Shown here: positions 31,336-39,550 of the stretch, piece by piece
Numbering within the stretch: position 1 is the stretch's first letter
Layout: every line of letters begins with the position of its first letter
Assembly (NCBI RefSeq): GCF_002379095.1
Contig: NZ_NBZV01000034.1
Span: 1-64,000 of the forward strand
Source of the DNA: Polaromonas sp. AER18D-145
Lineage (GTDB): Bacteria; Pseudomonadota; Gammaproteobacteria; Burkholderiales; Burkholderiaceae_C
DNA: 64,000 nt
Direction of reading: 5' to 3'
Notes under the pieces: model-generated
Told to the model about the DNA's origin: nothing
What the model saw: the letters and a program-made list of their open reading frames with translations, nothing else
Databases searched by the model: none
Program-made: the position numbers and the translations under genes

Positions 31336-32454
31336 CTAGCGGTCGTCGTAGCTGATGCGCACGCTGTCGCTCAGGGGCCGCGCCTGGCAACTCAGCACAA
31401 AGCCTTTTTGCACTTCCCAGTCTTCCAGCGTGAAGTTTTTTTCCATGGAGACTTGTCCCTCGAGCACCTTGGCTCGGCAGGTGCAGCAGACGCCGCCCTT
31501 GCAGCTGTAGGGCAGGTCCAGGCCGGCGGCCAGTGCCACGTCCAGCACGCGTTCATGCGCAAACATGCGCAACTCGTGCGCCTTGCCATCCAGCTGCACC
31601 GACAGGCGGATGGCACCCATGGCCTCCCTGTTTTTCAAGCCTTTTTGGCCTCCAGCGCCCTCCTCTGTTGCGCTAGCAGCTCCTGATTTCATAGCATTGG
31701 CGGGTTGCGCCGCGCTGGTGAAACGTTCGGCGTGGATGCGTTCCTTCGGTACGCCAGCCGCCAGCAGGGCCTGCAGGCAGCCTTCGATCATGGCTTCCGG
31801 CCCGCAGACAAAGGTTTCGTCGATGCTGGCCGGCGGGATCAGCGTGGTCAGCAGTTCGCTGACCTTGGCCGCGTCGAGCCGGCCGTTGAACAGCGGGACA
31901 TCCTGCGACTGGCGCGAAAGCAGGTGGACCAGGCTGAGGCGGGACGGATAACGGTCCTTGAGGTCCTGCAGCGCTTCATTGAACAGGATGCTGCTGCTGC
32001 GCTGGTTGCAGTACACCAGCGTGAAGGTGGCGCCGGCTTCGCCGGCCAGCGTGCTGGCGATGATGGACAGCAGCGGCGTGATGCCCGAGCCGGCCGCCCA
32101 GCCGACGCGGTGCACCGCACCGCTCAGGCGCGGCGTGAAGCGGCCGTCCGGCGGCATCACGTCCAGGGTGTCGCCGGGCTGCAGCTGCGTGGCCCAGTTG
32201 GAGAAGACGCCGCCTTCGACCGGCTTGATGCCGACCTCGATGTCGTGTTCGGCGGCCAGGCGCTGCGTGCTGCTGCAAATGGAATAGCTGCGGCGCACCG
32301 GCGCGCCGTCTATCGTGGCCCTGAGCGTGAGGAACTGGCCCGGCGTGAAGCCATACAGGTTCCGCAGTTCGGGCGGGATGGCAAAGCTGACGGCCACAGC
32401 GCCGGCCGCTTCGGGCGTGACGCGTGAAATGGTGAGTGAATGGAAGTAGGACAT
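31336..32454 (-). CDS. paaE: Phenylacetyl-CoA 1,2-epoxidase, reductase subunit
   Basis: 372 residues. N-terminal FAD domain (TPGQFLTLRA, RRSYSICS), NAD(P)-binding domain (GSGITPLLSII) and a C-terminal plant-type [2Fe-2S] domain with Cys in YSCKGGVCCTCRAKV and LSCQA. Passes electrons from NADPH to the PaaA di-iron centre. The linker before the ferredoxin domain (about residues 253-273) comes from a family E repeat. It is separated from paaD by a 122-base gap filled by a family B repeat, unlike the overlapping genes upstream. Confidence 0.93.
   Translation of the reverse strand: MSYFHSLTISRVTPEAAGAVAVSFAIPPELRNLYGFTPGQFLTLRATIDGAPVRRSYSICSSTQRLAAEHDIEVGIKPVEGGVFSNWATQLQPGDTLDVMPPDGRFTPRLSGAVHRVGWAAGSGITPLLSIIASTLAGEAGATFTLVYCNQRSSSILFNEALQDLKDRYPSRLSLVHLLSRQSQDVPLFNGRLDAAKVSELLTTLIPPASIDETFVCGPEAMIEGCLQALLAAGVPKERIHAERFTSAAQPANAMKSGAASATEEGAGGQKGLKNREAMGAIRLSVQLDGKAHELRMFAHERVLDVALAAGLDLPYSCKGGVCCTCRAKVLEGQVSMEKNFTLEDWEVQKGFVLSCQARPLSDSVRISYDDR
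31636..31695 (-). repeat. Family E short repeat inside paaE
   Basis: TTTTTGGCCTCCAGCGCC...GCGCTAGCAGCTCCTGATTTCATAGC. Read in frame in the linker between the reductase and ferredoxin domains of PaaE. Confidence 0.65.
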
Positions 32455-32477
32455 GTGAAGTCAGTTGCCGGTGTTTT

Positions 32478-32576
32478 CTTGACCAGCCGGGGCCGCGGAA
32501 CCGGCTTTGCCGGGCCGCAGGCGCAGCGCCCCCTCGGGGGGCAGAGAGCTACACGGAGTGAGCGAACGTGGGGGCA
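32478..32576 (+). repeat. Family B repeat, copy 4, between paaD and paaE
   Basis: GACCAGCCGGGGCCGCGG, GCCGGGCCGCAGGCGCAGCG, hairpin CCCCCTCGGGGGG, end GAACGTGGGGGCA directly against the paaD stop codon. Best-preserved copy together with 43046-43144. Confidence 0.9.
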
Positions 32577-33077
32577 TCAATAACTCTTGAAGTAGTCGAA
32601 GGGCTCCAGGCAGTCCAGGCACTTGTACAGCGCCTTGCAGGCGGTGGCGCCAAAGTGCGAGGTCTCGGTCGTGTTGACCGAGCCGCACTGCGGGCAGGCC
32701 ACGGCCTCCGCCGCCTGGTGCCGGGGCGCAAAGCGGATGACCTTGTCGCTGCCGGGCGTGGTGGTGTGCGGCGGCGCAATGCCGTAGCTGCGCAGCTTGG
32801 CTTTCGCGGCCGCGCTCATCCAGTCGGTGGTCCAGGCCGGCGCCAGCTGGGTGGTGATGCGCGCGCTGAGCTGGTGCTGCGCCAGCGCGGCGCGGATGTC
32901 GTCCTCGATCTGCCCCATGGCCGGGCAACCGCTGTAGGTCGGCGTGATGATGACTTCCACGCCGCCCTCGACATGGCGCACGTCGCGCAGAATGCCCAAC
33001 TCGCGGATGGACACCACCGGGATCTCCGGGTCGGGCACGGCTTCGAGCACGTCCCAGACCTGTTGCAGGGTGTTCAT
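32577..33077 (-). CDS. paaD: Phenylacetyl-CoA epoxidase assembly protein PaaD
   Basis: 166 residues, DUF59/MIP18-like N-terminus (VLEAVPDPEIPVVSIRELGIL) and a C-terminal Cys-rich zinc or Fe-S ribbon (CPQCGSVNTTE... CLDCLEPF). Needed for maturation of the PaaABCE complex. Start at ATG 33077 gives the usual family N-terminus; ATG 33155, which overlaps the paaC stop (ATGGTGA), would add 26 residues of low-complexity sequence and is the alternative. Confidence 0.88.
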   Translation of the reverse strand: MNTLQQVWDVLEAVPDPEIPVVSIRELGILRDVRHVEGGVEVIITPTYSGCPAMGQIEDDIRAALAQHQLSARITTQLAPAWTTDWMSAAAKAKLRSYGIAPPHTTTPGSDKVIRFAPRHQAAEAVACPQCGSVNTTETSHFGATACKALYKCLDCLEPFDYFKSY

Positions 33078-33148
33078 CACCACCACCTTCCCGCTTGCGG
33101 GAGGTGTTCCATCACGGCTCTCTGGAGCGCGTGGTGGGTGCGAAGCGC

Positions 33149-33940
33149 TCACCATAGAGCGTCCGGATGGGCGCGCGCCAGGCTTTGCATTTCGGCCAGC
33201 AGCGGCGCCAGGTGGTCGCCGTGTTGTCCGTTTTTGCCCTGCGGCAAGGCTGTGCCGGGGGCCGGGCGCTGCAGCCCGGCTTCCTGCAGGGCGTCGTTGA
33301 CCAGTTCGTCCCAGCGGTTTTGCAGGGACGCGGTGGCTGTTGTCAGCCCCTCTGCCGAGGCTTCTTTTTCCACAGCGCTTGGCGCCCAGAATTCAGCGGT
33401 GTAGGGCATCAAACGGTTCAGGGCGGCCTGGGTGCGGGCCTGCGAGTCGGCGGTACCGTCGCCCAGGCGCACCAGCCAGTCGCGCGAGTGGCGAAAGTGG
33501 TAACGCACTTCCTTGAACGACTTGCCGGCAATCGCGGCCAGCTGCGCATCTTTCGATGTCTGCAGCACTTCCCACTGCAGCAGCATCAATGCGCTGTAGA
33601 GAAAATTGCGGACGATGGTGGTGGCGTAGTCGCGCTCCGAGGTGTCGGACGCATGCGGCAGTTCCAGCAGGGTGTAGTTGCGGAAGTCGGTGGCATCGCG
33701 GAAGTAGGCCAGCGAATCTTCCGTCGCGTCCTCTCCTGCCACCACGGCGGCATGCTGGTACAACATGCGCGCCTGGCCGATCAGGTCCAGGCTCATGTTG
33801 GCCAGCGCGATGTCTTCCTCCAGCACCGGGCCGTTGCCGCACCACTCGGCATTGCGCTGGCCAAGCACCAGCGCGTTGTCGGCCAGGTGCAGCAGGTGGT
33901 CCAGCGGGGCCGTTCTAACGGGAGCTTCAACGGTATTCAC
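33149..33940 (-). CDS. paaC: Phenylacetyl-CoA 1,2-epoxidase structural subunit
   Basis: 263 residues, ferritin-like helical subunit that pairs with PaaA to form the catalytic core. LHLADNALVLGQRNAEWCG, EDIALANMSLDLIGQARML and YHFRHSRDWLVRLGDGT are typical. Its start overlaps the paaB stop by 4 bases (ATGA type), so it is translationally coupled. Confidence 0.93.
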   Translation of the reverse strand: MNTVEAPVRTAPLDHLLHLADNALVLGQRNAEWCGNGPVLEEDIALANMSLDLIGQARMLYQHAAVVAGEDATEDSLAYFRDATDFRNYTLLELPHASDTSERDYATTIVRNFLYSALMLLQWEVLQTSKDAQLAAIAGKSFKEVRYHFRHSRDWLVRLGDGTADSQARTQAALNRLMPYTAEFWAPSAVEKEASAEGLTTATASLQNRWDELVNDALQEAGLQRPAPGTALPQGKNGQHGDHLAPLLAEMQSLARAHPDALW

Positions 33941-34296
33941 ATGTGGCCCACTTCGTCAGGGATCTCGTAAAAGGTCGGGTGCCGGTAGATCTTGTCGGCC
34001 ATGGGCTCAAAAAACGCGGCCTTGTCGTCCGGCTCGCTGGCGGTGATGGTGCTAGATGGCACCACCCAGATGCTCACGCCCTCCTGGCGCCGTGTGTAAA
34101 CGTCGCGCGCCATCTGCAGCGCCTGCTGCGCATCGGCGGCGTGCAGGCTGCCGCAGTGTTTGTGTTCCAGTCCTTGTTTGCTGCGTACGAACACTTCCCA
34201 CAGAGGCCAGTCGCCCACCACCGTTCGGGCTGAGCTTGTCGAAGCCCCGGCAAGCCCTTCGACAGGCTCAGGGCGAACGGGAGAGATGGTATTCAT
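33937..34296 (-). CDS. paaB: Phenylacetyl-CoA 1,2-epoxidase subunit PaaB with repeat-encoded N-terminus
   Basis: 119 residues. The family core begins at [24 protein letters not shown] (about residue 30) and is normally near residue 5; PaaB usually has about 95 residues. The extra N-terminus (residues about 5-26, with RPEPVEG and ASTSSARTV) is encoded by a family A palindromic repeat. No start codon lies between the repeat and the core, so the extension is probably translated. ATG overlaps the paaA stop (ATGA). Confidence 0.88.
   Translation of the reverse strand: MNTISPVRPEPVEGLAGASTSSARTVVGDWPLWEVFVRSKQGLEHKHCGSLHAADAQQALQMARDVYTRRQEGVSIWVVPSSTITASEPDDKAAFFEPMADKIYRHPTFYEIPDEVGHM
34222..34282. 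repeat. REP-like palindrome at the 5' end of paaB (family A, copy 2)
   Basis: CGTTCGGGCTGAGCTTGTCGAAG and CTTCGACAGGCTCAGGGCGAACG as two arms around a short GC-rich loop. Same family as 7792-7821 and 57198-57300; read in frame in paaB. Confidence 0.9.
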
Positions 34297-35300
34297 GCGG
34301 CCTCCTTCAGTGCGCGTGCGCGTTGCTTGGTGGCATGCGCCTGTGCCGCATCGCGCACCCACTGGCCATCCTCATGCGCTTTCACGCGATTCGCCAGGCG
34401 CTCCTTGTTGCAGGGGCCGTTGCCGTTGACCACGGCCCAGAACTCGTCCCAGTCGATCGCGCCGTAGTCGTGCTGCTGGCGTTCCTCGTTCCACTTCAGA
34501 TCGGGGTCGGGCAAGGTCACGCCCAGCACCGCGGCCTGCGGCACCGTGGCGTCGACAAACTTCTGGCGCAGCTCGTCGTTGGAAATGCGCTTGATGCCCC
34601 AGCGCATGCCTTGTGCGGTGTTGGTGCTGGCCGCATCGGGCGGGCCGAACATCGCCAGCACCGGCCACCACCAGCGGTTCACCGCGTCCTGCACCATGGC
34701 GCGCTGCTCGGGCGTGCCCTGCATCTGCACCATCAGGCTTTCAAAGCCCTGGCGCTGGTGAAAACTTTCTTCCTTGCAGATGCGGATCATGGCGCGCGCA
34801 TACGGCCCGTAGGAGCAGCGGCAGATGGGCACCTGGTTCATGATGGCCGCGCCGTCGACCAGCCAGCCGATCACGCCGACATCGGCCCACTGCAGCGTCG
34901 GGTAGTTGAAGATGGAGCTGTACTTGGCCTTGCCGGTGTGCAGTGCATCGAGCAACGCATCGCGGCCCACGCCCAGGGTTTCGGCGGCCGAATACAGGTA
35001 GAGGCCGTGGCCGCCTTCGTCCTGCACCTTGGCCAGCAAAATCGCCTTGCGTTTGAGCGAGGGTGCGCGCGAAATCCAGTTGCCTTCGGGCTGCATGCCG
35101 ATGATCTCGCTGTGCGCGTGCTGGCTGATCTGGCGCACCAGGGTGCGGCGGTAGGCCTCGGGCATCCAGTCCTGCGGCTCGATCTTCTGGTCGGCGTCGA
35201 TTTTTTCGTCGAAGCGGGTCTGCAACGCGTCGGGGGCTGCCGGGACCGACGCCAGGGCCGGGGCCGACGCGTCGGGCACGTCGAGTGATTGTGTGTACAT
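34293..35300 (-). CDS. paaA: Phenylacetyl-CoA 1,2-epoxidase catalytic subunit
   Basis: 335 residues, di-iron monooxygenase subunit that makes the ring 1,2-epoxide of phenylacetyl-CoA. The carboxylate/His iron ligands are visible in [13 protein letters not shown] and [13 protein letters not shown]. The N-terminal 25 residues are Ala/Pro-rich and poorly conserved. First gene of paaABCDE; promoter and TetR-type operator lie just upstream. Ligase and downstream ring-opening genes (paaK, paaZ, paaF-H) are not in the window. Confidence 0.95.
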   Translation of the reverse strand: MYTQSLDVPDASAPALASVPAAPDALQTRFDEKIDADQKIEPQDWMPEAYRRTLVRQISQHAHSEIIGMQPEGNWISRAPSLKRKAILLAKVQDEGGHGLYLYSAAETLGVGRDALLDALHTGKAKYSSIFNYPTLQWADVGVIGWLVDGAAIMNQVPICRCSYGPYARAMIRICKEESFHQRQGFESLMVQMQGTPEQRAMVQDAVNRWWWPVLAMFGPPDAASTNTAQGMRWGIKRISNDELRQKFVDATVPQAAVLGVTLPDPDLKWNEERQQHDYGAIDWDEFWAVVNGNGPCNKERLANRVKAHEDGQWVRDAAQAHATKQRARALKEAA

Positions 35301-35343
35301 GTCTTGTCTCCTGTCACCCGGTCTGCAGGACGGGGTAGGCCGG

Positions 35344-35380
35344 AGTATAGCGAATTAACCGACCGGTCGGTCGGTTAATT
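35344..35380 (-). promoter_or_regulatory. paaA promoter with TetR-type operator
   Basis: On the reverse strand TATACT (35344-35349) is a good -10. Directly upstream lies an inverted repeat with 12-bp arms, AATTAACCGACC and GGTCGGTTAATT, 4 bases apart (35353-35380). ACCGACCGGTCGGT inside it is itself a perfect palindrome. The site covers the -35/-10 spacer, so a bound repressor (PaaR-like TetR, induced by phenylacetyl-CoA) would block RNA polymerase. No tetR gene is in the window. Confidence 0.75.
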
Positions 35381-35403
35381 GTTGACTCCGCCGCAGGGGG
35401 CTT

Positions 35404-35783
35404 TCAGCTCGCCCGTGCGAGGTCCGCGAGCAGGGCGTCGGCCGATGCATACCGGTGGTCGGGGTTTTCGCCATCAGTTTGTTGACGATGTGCAGCAGCG
35501 CGGCGTGCGCCGCGGGCAGCACCGGCGTGTCGGCGTGCAGGTGCCTGGCCAGCAGCAGTTCCAGCGATTCCGCGATGAAGGGGCGCCGTCCGGCCAGCAT
35601 CTCGAACAGCATGACGCCCTGGCTGTACAGGTCGGAGCGGGCCGTCACGGCTTTGCCGCTGACCTGGGCGAGGCCGGACCGGCCATCGGCGGCCGCGACC
35701 GCCTCGAAACCCTCCAGCGTCAGCAGGCGGGCGAGGTTGCTGCGGATCGCGTCGCCGTCCTCCACCACCAGGATCACATGCAT
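35404..35783 (-). pseudogene. Remnant of a receiver domain / Ser-Thr kinase protein
   Basis: The first 40 codons are the start of a response-regulator receiver (VILVVEDGDAIRSNLARLL, then GFEAVAAADGRSGLAQ) that breaks off. They run straight into the C-terminal part of a Ser/Thr kinase domain (SDLYSQGVMLFEMLAGRRPF, about codons 49-68). Near 35465-35470, in a GAAAACCCC run, the frame slips: the other frame continues the kinase end as NPDHRYASADALLADLARAS and stops at 35404. So there is at least one large internal deletion plus one frameshift. The intact gene was probably a receiver-kinase fusion. Confidence 0.75.
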
Positions 35784-35814
35784 GCGCAGATCCTTTGCCG
35801 GCGGCAGTTGCCGG

Positions 35815-36813
35815 TCAGCCGCCGTGGTCCAGCGTGAAGCCGGCGTTGCGATCCTGTCCCAGGCGCGCCACCAGCTGTGGCAGGGCCGCCTGCAGGTCGG
35901 CCTTGAGCGTGTGCGGCGGGTTGATCACAAACATGCCGCTGGCCGGCAGGCCCGGGCGTTTGACGTCGCCGGCCTCGTCGGTGGTGAGCTTGCTGGACTT
36001 GACCGTGAGCGTGGCGTTGAGCCAGCTGCGGCCCGCCTTGGTCGCCAGCGTCTTGAGCTTGCGCGGCAGGTCATGGGCCTCGGGGCGCGGAATGATGGGG
36101 TACCAGACCACGTAGGTGCCGGTGGCAAAACGCTTGACGGCATCGCCCATGCAGGCGGCGACGCGGGCATAGTCACTCTTGATCTCGTAGCTCGGGTCGC
36201 ACAGCACCATGGCGCGGCGCGCCGGCGGCGGCAAGAAGGTCTTCAGCACCTCAAACCCGTCCTCGCACGCCACCGTGACCTGACGGCCCACGCCCAGTTG
36301 TGCGATGTTGCCGGTCAGCGACTTGAAATCGGTCGGATGCAGCTCGAACAGCTTGAGCTTGTCGCGGCCGCTGAGAAACTGCTGTTCGATGAACGGCGAG
36401 CCGGGGTAAATCTTCAAGTGCGCCGGATCGCCGCTTGCGGCGAACTGTGGGTTCAGGCCGCGCAGCAGGTCGACATAGTCCTGCAGCGCAGGGGCCAGGG
36501 GCTCTTCGGCCGGTGCTTTCGTTGCGCCTGGGGCTTTGGGGGCTGCTGCTTTTTTGATAGCTGCTGGCGTTGATGCAGAAACGGCTGCAGGCGGTTTTGA
36601 TGCGGAAACCAGGCGGAAGATGCCTTCCTGCGCTTCGCCGCTGGTTTCGGTGTAGTCGCCGTCGAGGCGGTACAGCCCGGCGCCGGCGTGCGTGTCGATC
36701 ACGGTCAATGCCGTATCTTTCTGGGTCAAATACTTCATCAACGCAATCAGCGTGGTGTGCTTGAGCACATCGGCATGGTTGCCGGCATGGAAGGCGTGGC
36801 GATAACTGAACAT
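35815..36813 (-). CDS. rlmJ: 23S rRNA (adenine2030-N6)-methyltransferase
   Basis: 332 residues, RlmJ/ComJ family; methylates A2030 of 23S rRNA. The N-terminus FSYRHAFHAGNHADVLKH is diagnostic, and the catalytic motif is DPSYE (DPPY type). About 50 residues longer than E. coli RlmJ, mainly because of an Ala/Lys/Pro-rich insert at about residues 70-105 that includes a family E repeat. Start ATG 36813. Confidence 0.9.
   Translation of the reverse strand: MFSYRHAFHAGNHADVLKHTTLIALMKYLTQKDTALTVIDTHAGAGLYRLDGDYTETSGEAQEGIFRLVSASKPPAAVSASTPAAIKKAAAPKAPGATKAPAEEPLAPALQDYVDLLRGLNPQFAASGDPAHLKIYPGSPFIEQQFLSGRDKLKLFELHPTDFKSLTGNIAQLGVGRQVTVACEDGFEVLKTFLPPPARRAMVLCDPSYEIKSDYARVAACMGDAVKRFATGTYVVWYPIIPRPEAHDLPRKLKTLATKAGRSWLNATLTVKSSKLTTDEAGDVKRPGLPASGMFVINPPHTLKADLQAALPQLVARLGQDRNAGFTLDHGG
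36551..36602 (+). repeat. Family E short repeat inside rlmJ
   Basis: TTTTTGATAGCTGCTGGCGTTGATG, then ACGGCTGCAGGCGGTTTTGATG. Read in frame as part of the low-complexity insert of RlmJ. Confidence 0.7.
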
Positions 36814-36998
36814 GTCGCTATGTTAACGGGCGCCGCCCGACAGGCTCTTTTTAATCGCGCCGGGCTGCCAGGCCGGATGCTTGCAATCTGCAACACAATA
36901 CCGACGGCCGCCGCGCTGCGGCCGTCCGGGCGCCTTGACGGCAGCAGGGTGTCCATGCCTAATTACAGCCCTTACATTGCCCCAGCCCGTTCCCGTTC
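36814..36998. promoter_or_regulatory. Divergent region between rlmJ and the kinase gene
   Basis: 185 bases between divergent starts. It holds a GC-rich hairpin (GGCCGCCGCGCTGCGGCC) and presumably both promoters; no clear -10/-35 pair was seen. Confidence 0.25.
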
Positions 36999-38714
36999 AT
37001 GACCGCCCCGCCCAGTCCGACCCCCGTTTCACTGATCACGCACGTGGATGCCTTGCCGGTGGGCACGCGCCTGGGCGAGTTTGAAGTGCTGGGGTTGCTG
37101 GGGGTCGGCGGGTTTGGCATGGTCTACCAGGCGTTTGACCACTCGCTGCAGCGGCCGGTGGCCATCAAGGAGTTCATGCCGGCTACGCTGGTCTGTCGCG
37201 GCGCGGATGGCGCGGTGGTGGTTCGCGACCCGGCCGACCAGGCGGCCTTTCAGGCCGGGCTGCAGTCGTTTGTGGCCGAGGCGCGGCTGCTGGCGCAGTT
37301 CGACCATCCCTCGCTGGTCAAGGTTTTTCGTTACTGGGAGGCGCACCAGACCGCCTACATGGTGATGCCCCTCTACCGCGGCATCACGCTGCAGGCGGCG
37401 CGCAGCCAGATGCGCAGCCCGCCGACCGAGGCCTGGCTGCGCAAAGTCCTGTGGGCGGTGCTGGGCGCACTCAAGACCCTGCACCAGGGACGCGCGGTGC
37501 ACCGCGATGTCTCGCCCGACAACATCTTCCTGCAGGACATCGGCCCGCCGGTGCTGCTGGACCTGGGCGCGGCGCGCCATGCCATGGGCGGCAAGACGCA
37601 GGACCTGACCGATGCCTTCAAGCTCAGTTACGCGCCGCTTGAGCAGCACGCCGGCGCGCCCGACATGCGCCAGGGGCCGTGGACCGACCTGTATGCGCTG
37701 GCCGCCGTGGTGCACGGCGTGCTTTGCAACAAGCCACCGCTGCCGGCCACCTTTCGGGCCGTGCGCGACCGCCTGCCGCCTTTTGCCCGTGTGGCGCGCA
37801 CGGTGCAGGAGCAGTTTGGCCTCGGTTATTCGCAGCCGTTTGTGCAGGCGATCAGCCAGGCGCTGGCGATCGACGCCAAGGACAGGCCGCAAAGCGTGGG
37901 GGCCCTGGTGCAACTCATGGCGCTCGAAACGCCCAATGGCATGTCCCGTTTCGACTGGCGTGCCGAGCTGGGCCCGATCTGGGCGCTGCCGGGTTTGTCT
38001 GTCCCGCGGCCGGCGACCAGGGCGGAGTCGCCGTCGCCTTCACCGCAGCCCCCGGCAGCGGCGCCCCGCAATGATCCGACACAGCCACTGGCGGCTGCGC
38101 CCCGGCGACGGGATCCTGCTGCCCCGCGGCCGGTTGCTTCCGTCTCGGCGTCGGCTCCCACCGCGGCCGCGCCCGCCCGGTTCGGTCCCTCGTGGCGTGT
38201 GGGTGCGAGCGTGGTGGCCGTGGCCTTCGTGGCCCTGTTGCTGGGGCTGATGCTGGGACGCGGCGTCCGCGCGCCCGAGACCGGGGTCGCGCAGTCCCCG
38301 GCCCTTGCTGCGCCCGTGCAGCGGGTCGCGGAACTACCGCCCGCCAAACTTGCCCAACCCGTGGCGGTGGCACCGGTGCAACAGGTCGCAGTTGCTGCCA
38401 GGGCACCTTTGCCAACGGAACAGCGGCCAAGCCCCGCCGCCAGGCGCGCCCCACCGAAAAAGACAGCGCCGACTGTCGATACCGCGAGCCCGTCGCCACT
38501 ACCGCCACCGGTGGTTGCCGTGGCACCGGAGCGGGTGGAGGTGTTGCAGCGTGTGAAGCCCCCCGATCCGCTCGCCTTGTGTGCCGACAGCAACTTCGTG
38601 GCCCGACCCATGTGTATTTTCCAGCAGTGCCAGAAGCCGGAGATGGCCAGGCTCCCCCTGTGTGTTGAAAACAACGCCCGGCTGCAGAACAGCCGGCGGG
38701 CCGACGGGTTCTAG
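36999..38714 (+). CDS. Membrane-anchored serine/threonine protein kinase
   Basis: 571 residues. Kinase domain at about residues 26-305: Gly loop LLGVGGFGMVYQA, ATP Lys in RPVAIKEFM, catalytic loop HRDVSPDN (about 168) and metal Asp in DLGAAR (about 188). The catalytic-loop Lys of HRDLKxxN is Ser here. A Pro/Ala-rich linker, one membrane helix (about 398-421) and an outside segment follow, ending in a four-Cys motif C-X10-C-X4-C-X10-C. Substrate unknown. The stop codon TAG (38712-38714) lies partly within the end of a MITE-like element, so the last residues may once have been different. Confidence 0.85.
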   Translation: MTAPPSPTPVSLITHVDALPVGTRLGEFEVLGLLGVGGFGMVYQAFDHSLQRPVAIKEFMPATLVCRGADGAVVVRDPADQAAFQAGLQSFVAEARLLAQFDHPSLVKVFRYWEAHQTAYMVMPLYRGITLQAARSQMRSPPTEAWLRKVLWAVLGALKTLHQGRAVHRDVSPDNIFLQDIGPPVLLDLGAARHAMGGKTQDLTDAFKLSYAPLEQHAGAPDMRQGPWTDLYALAAVVHGVLCNKPPLPATFRAVRDRLPPFARVARTVQEQFGLGYSQPFVQAISQALAIDAKDRPQSVGALVQLMALETPNGMSRFDWRAELGPIWALPGLSVPRPATRAESPSPSPQPPAAAPRNDPTQPLAAAPRRRDPAAPRPVASVSASAPTAAAPARFGPSWRVGASVVAVAFVALLLGLMLGRGVRAPETGVAQSPALAAPVQRVAELPPAKLAQPVAVAPVQQVAVAARAPLPTEQRPSPAARRAPPKKTAPTVDTASPSPLPPPVVAVAPERVEVLQRVKPPDPLALCADSNFVARPMCIFQQCQKPEMARLPLCVENNARLQNSRRADGF

Positions 38715-38877
38715 GAGCCTGTCGGGCTTGGGAATCGTCGGCTGCAAATCGACCGCAGCGGTCCATTTTTCACCGTCTTTTTGTCCCATCGCTGGGCTAT
38801 GGGCCTGCACATCCGGCAAAAACTGTCCTCGCTGGGGCCGATTTTCGCTTTCGACGCCCCAAGCCCGACAGGCTCCT
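38713..38877. mobile_element. MITE-like element, complete copy (family C, copy 2)
   Basis: 165 bases with perfect 20-bp terminal inverted repeats, AGGAGCCTGTCGGGCTTGGG at 38713-38732 and its complement at 38858-38877, and no coding capacity. The first 147 bases match the truncated copy at 13943-14089. Internal sequence includes a CATTTTTCACCGTCTTTTTG segment and a GCTGGGCTATGGGC hairpin region. No obvious target duplication. Confidence 0.88.
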
Positions 38878-38982
38878 CGCTCCAAAAGGCCCCAAAAGAC
38901 CCGGAACCGGCCGCCGAACGGCCGGAACAGGGCGTTTCGGCGGCGCGGACCCGCAATGCTGCGCACGCAGCCCCGGATTTTG

Positions 38983-38988
38983 TATAAT
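38983..38988 (+). promoter_or_regulatory. -10 box of the rplM-rpsI promoter
   Basis: Perfect TATAAT 122 bases before rplM, downstream of the MITE-like element. The -35 region (about 38960-38965) is weak. The 39000-39110 leader is long, as expected for a ribosomal protein operon, but no known leader motif was identified. Confidence 0.65.
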
Positions 38989-39110
38989 GGAAGGCTTCGC
39001 AGCGATCGGCTGGCCCCGCGGCGAAGCTTGAACCCCACCTAAGAGGTTTCCATCAGAGAAACACCGACCGTGGAAAAGGGCTGCTCAAACCAACTTTTGA
39101 AAAGTAAACC

Positions 39111-39539
39111 ATGACAACTTTCAGCGCAAAACCCGCTGACGTGGTGCATGAGTGGTTTGTGATTGACGCGACCGACAAGGTCCTCGGACGAGTAGCCAGC
39201 GAAGTTGCTCTCCGTTTGCGCGGCAAACACAAGGCCATTTATACGCCTCACGTCGATACCGGTGACTTCATCGTCATCATCAACGCAGCCCAGCTTCGTG
39301 TCACCGGCGCCAAGTCGACTGACAAGATCTACTATCGCCATTCGGGTTACCCCGGCGGTATCTCGGCGACGAATTTCCGCGACATGCAAACCAAGTTCCC
39401 GGGCCGCGCCCTGGAAAAAGCCGTCAAGGGCATGCTGCCCAAGGGCCCGCTCGGTTACGCCATGATCAAAAAACTCAAGGTGTACGGTGGTGCAGAGCAT
39501 CCGCACACCGCCCAACAGCCTAAAGTGCTGGAAATTTAA
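39111..39539 (+). CDS. rplM: 50S ribosomal protein L13
   Basis: 142 residues, full-length L13 (uL13), early-assembling large-subunit protein. [19 protein letters not shown], the [14 protein letters not shown] segment and [11 protein letters not shown] are diagnostic. Twelve bases before rpsI, the standard rplM-rpsI operon. Confidence 0.98.
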   Translation: MTTFSAKPADVVHEWFVIDATDKVLGRVASEVALRLRGKHKAIYTPHVDTGDFIVIINAAQLRVTGAKSTDKIYYRHSGYPGGISATNFRDMQTKFPGRALEKAVKGMLPKGPLGYAMIKKLKVYGGAEHPHTAQQPKVLEI

Positions 39540-39550
39540 GGAGCCTTGAG

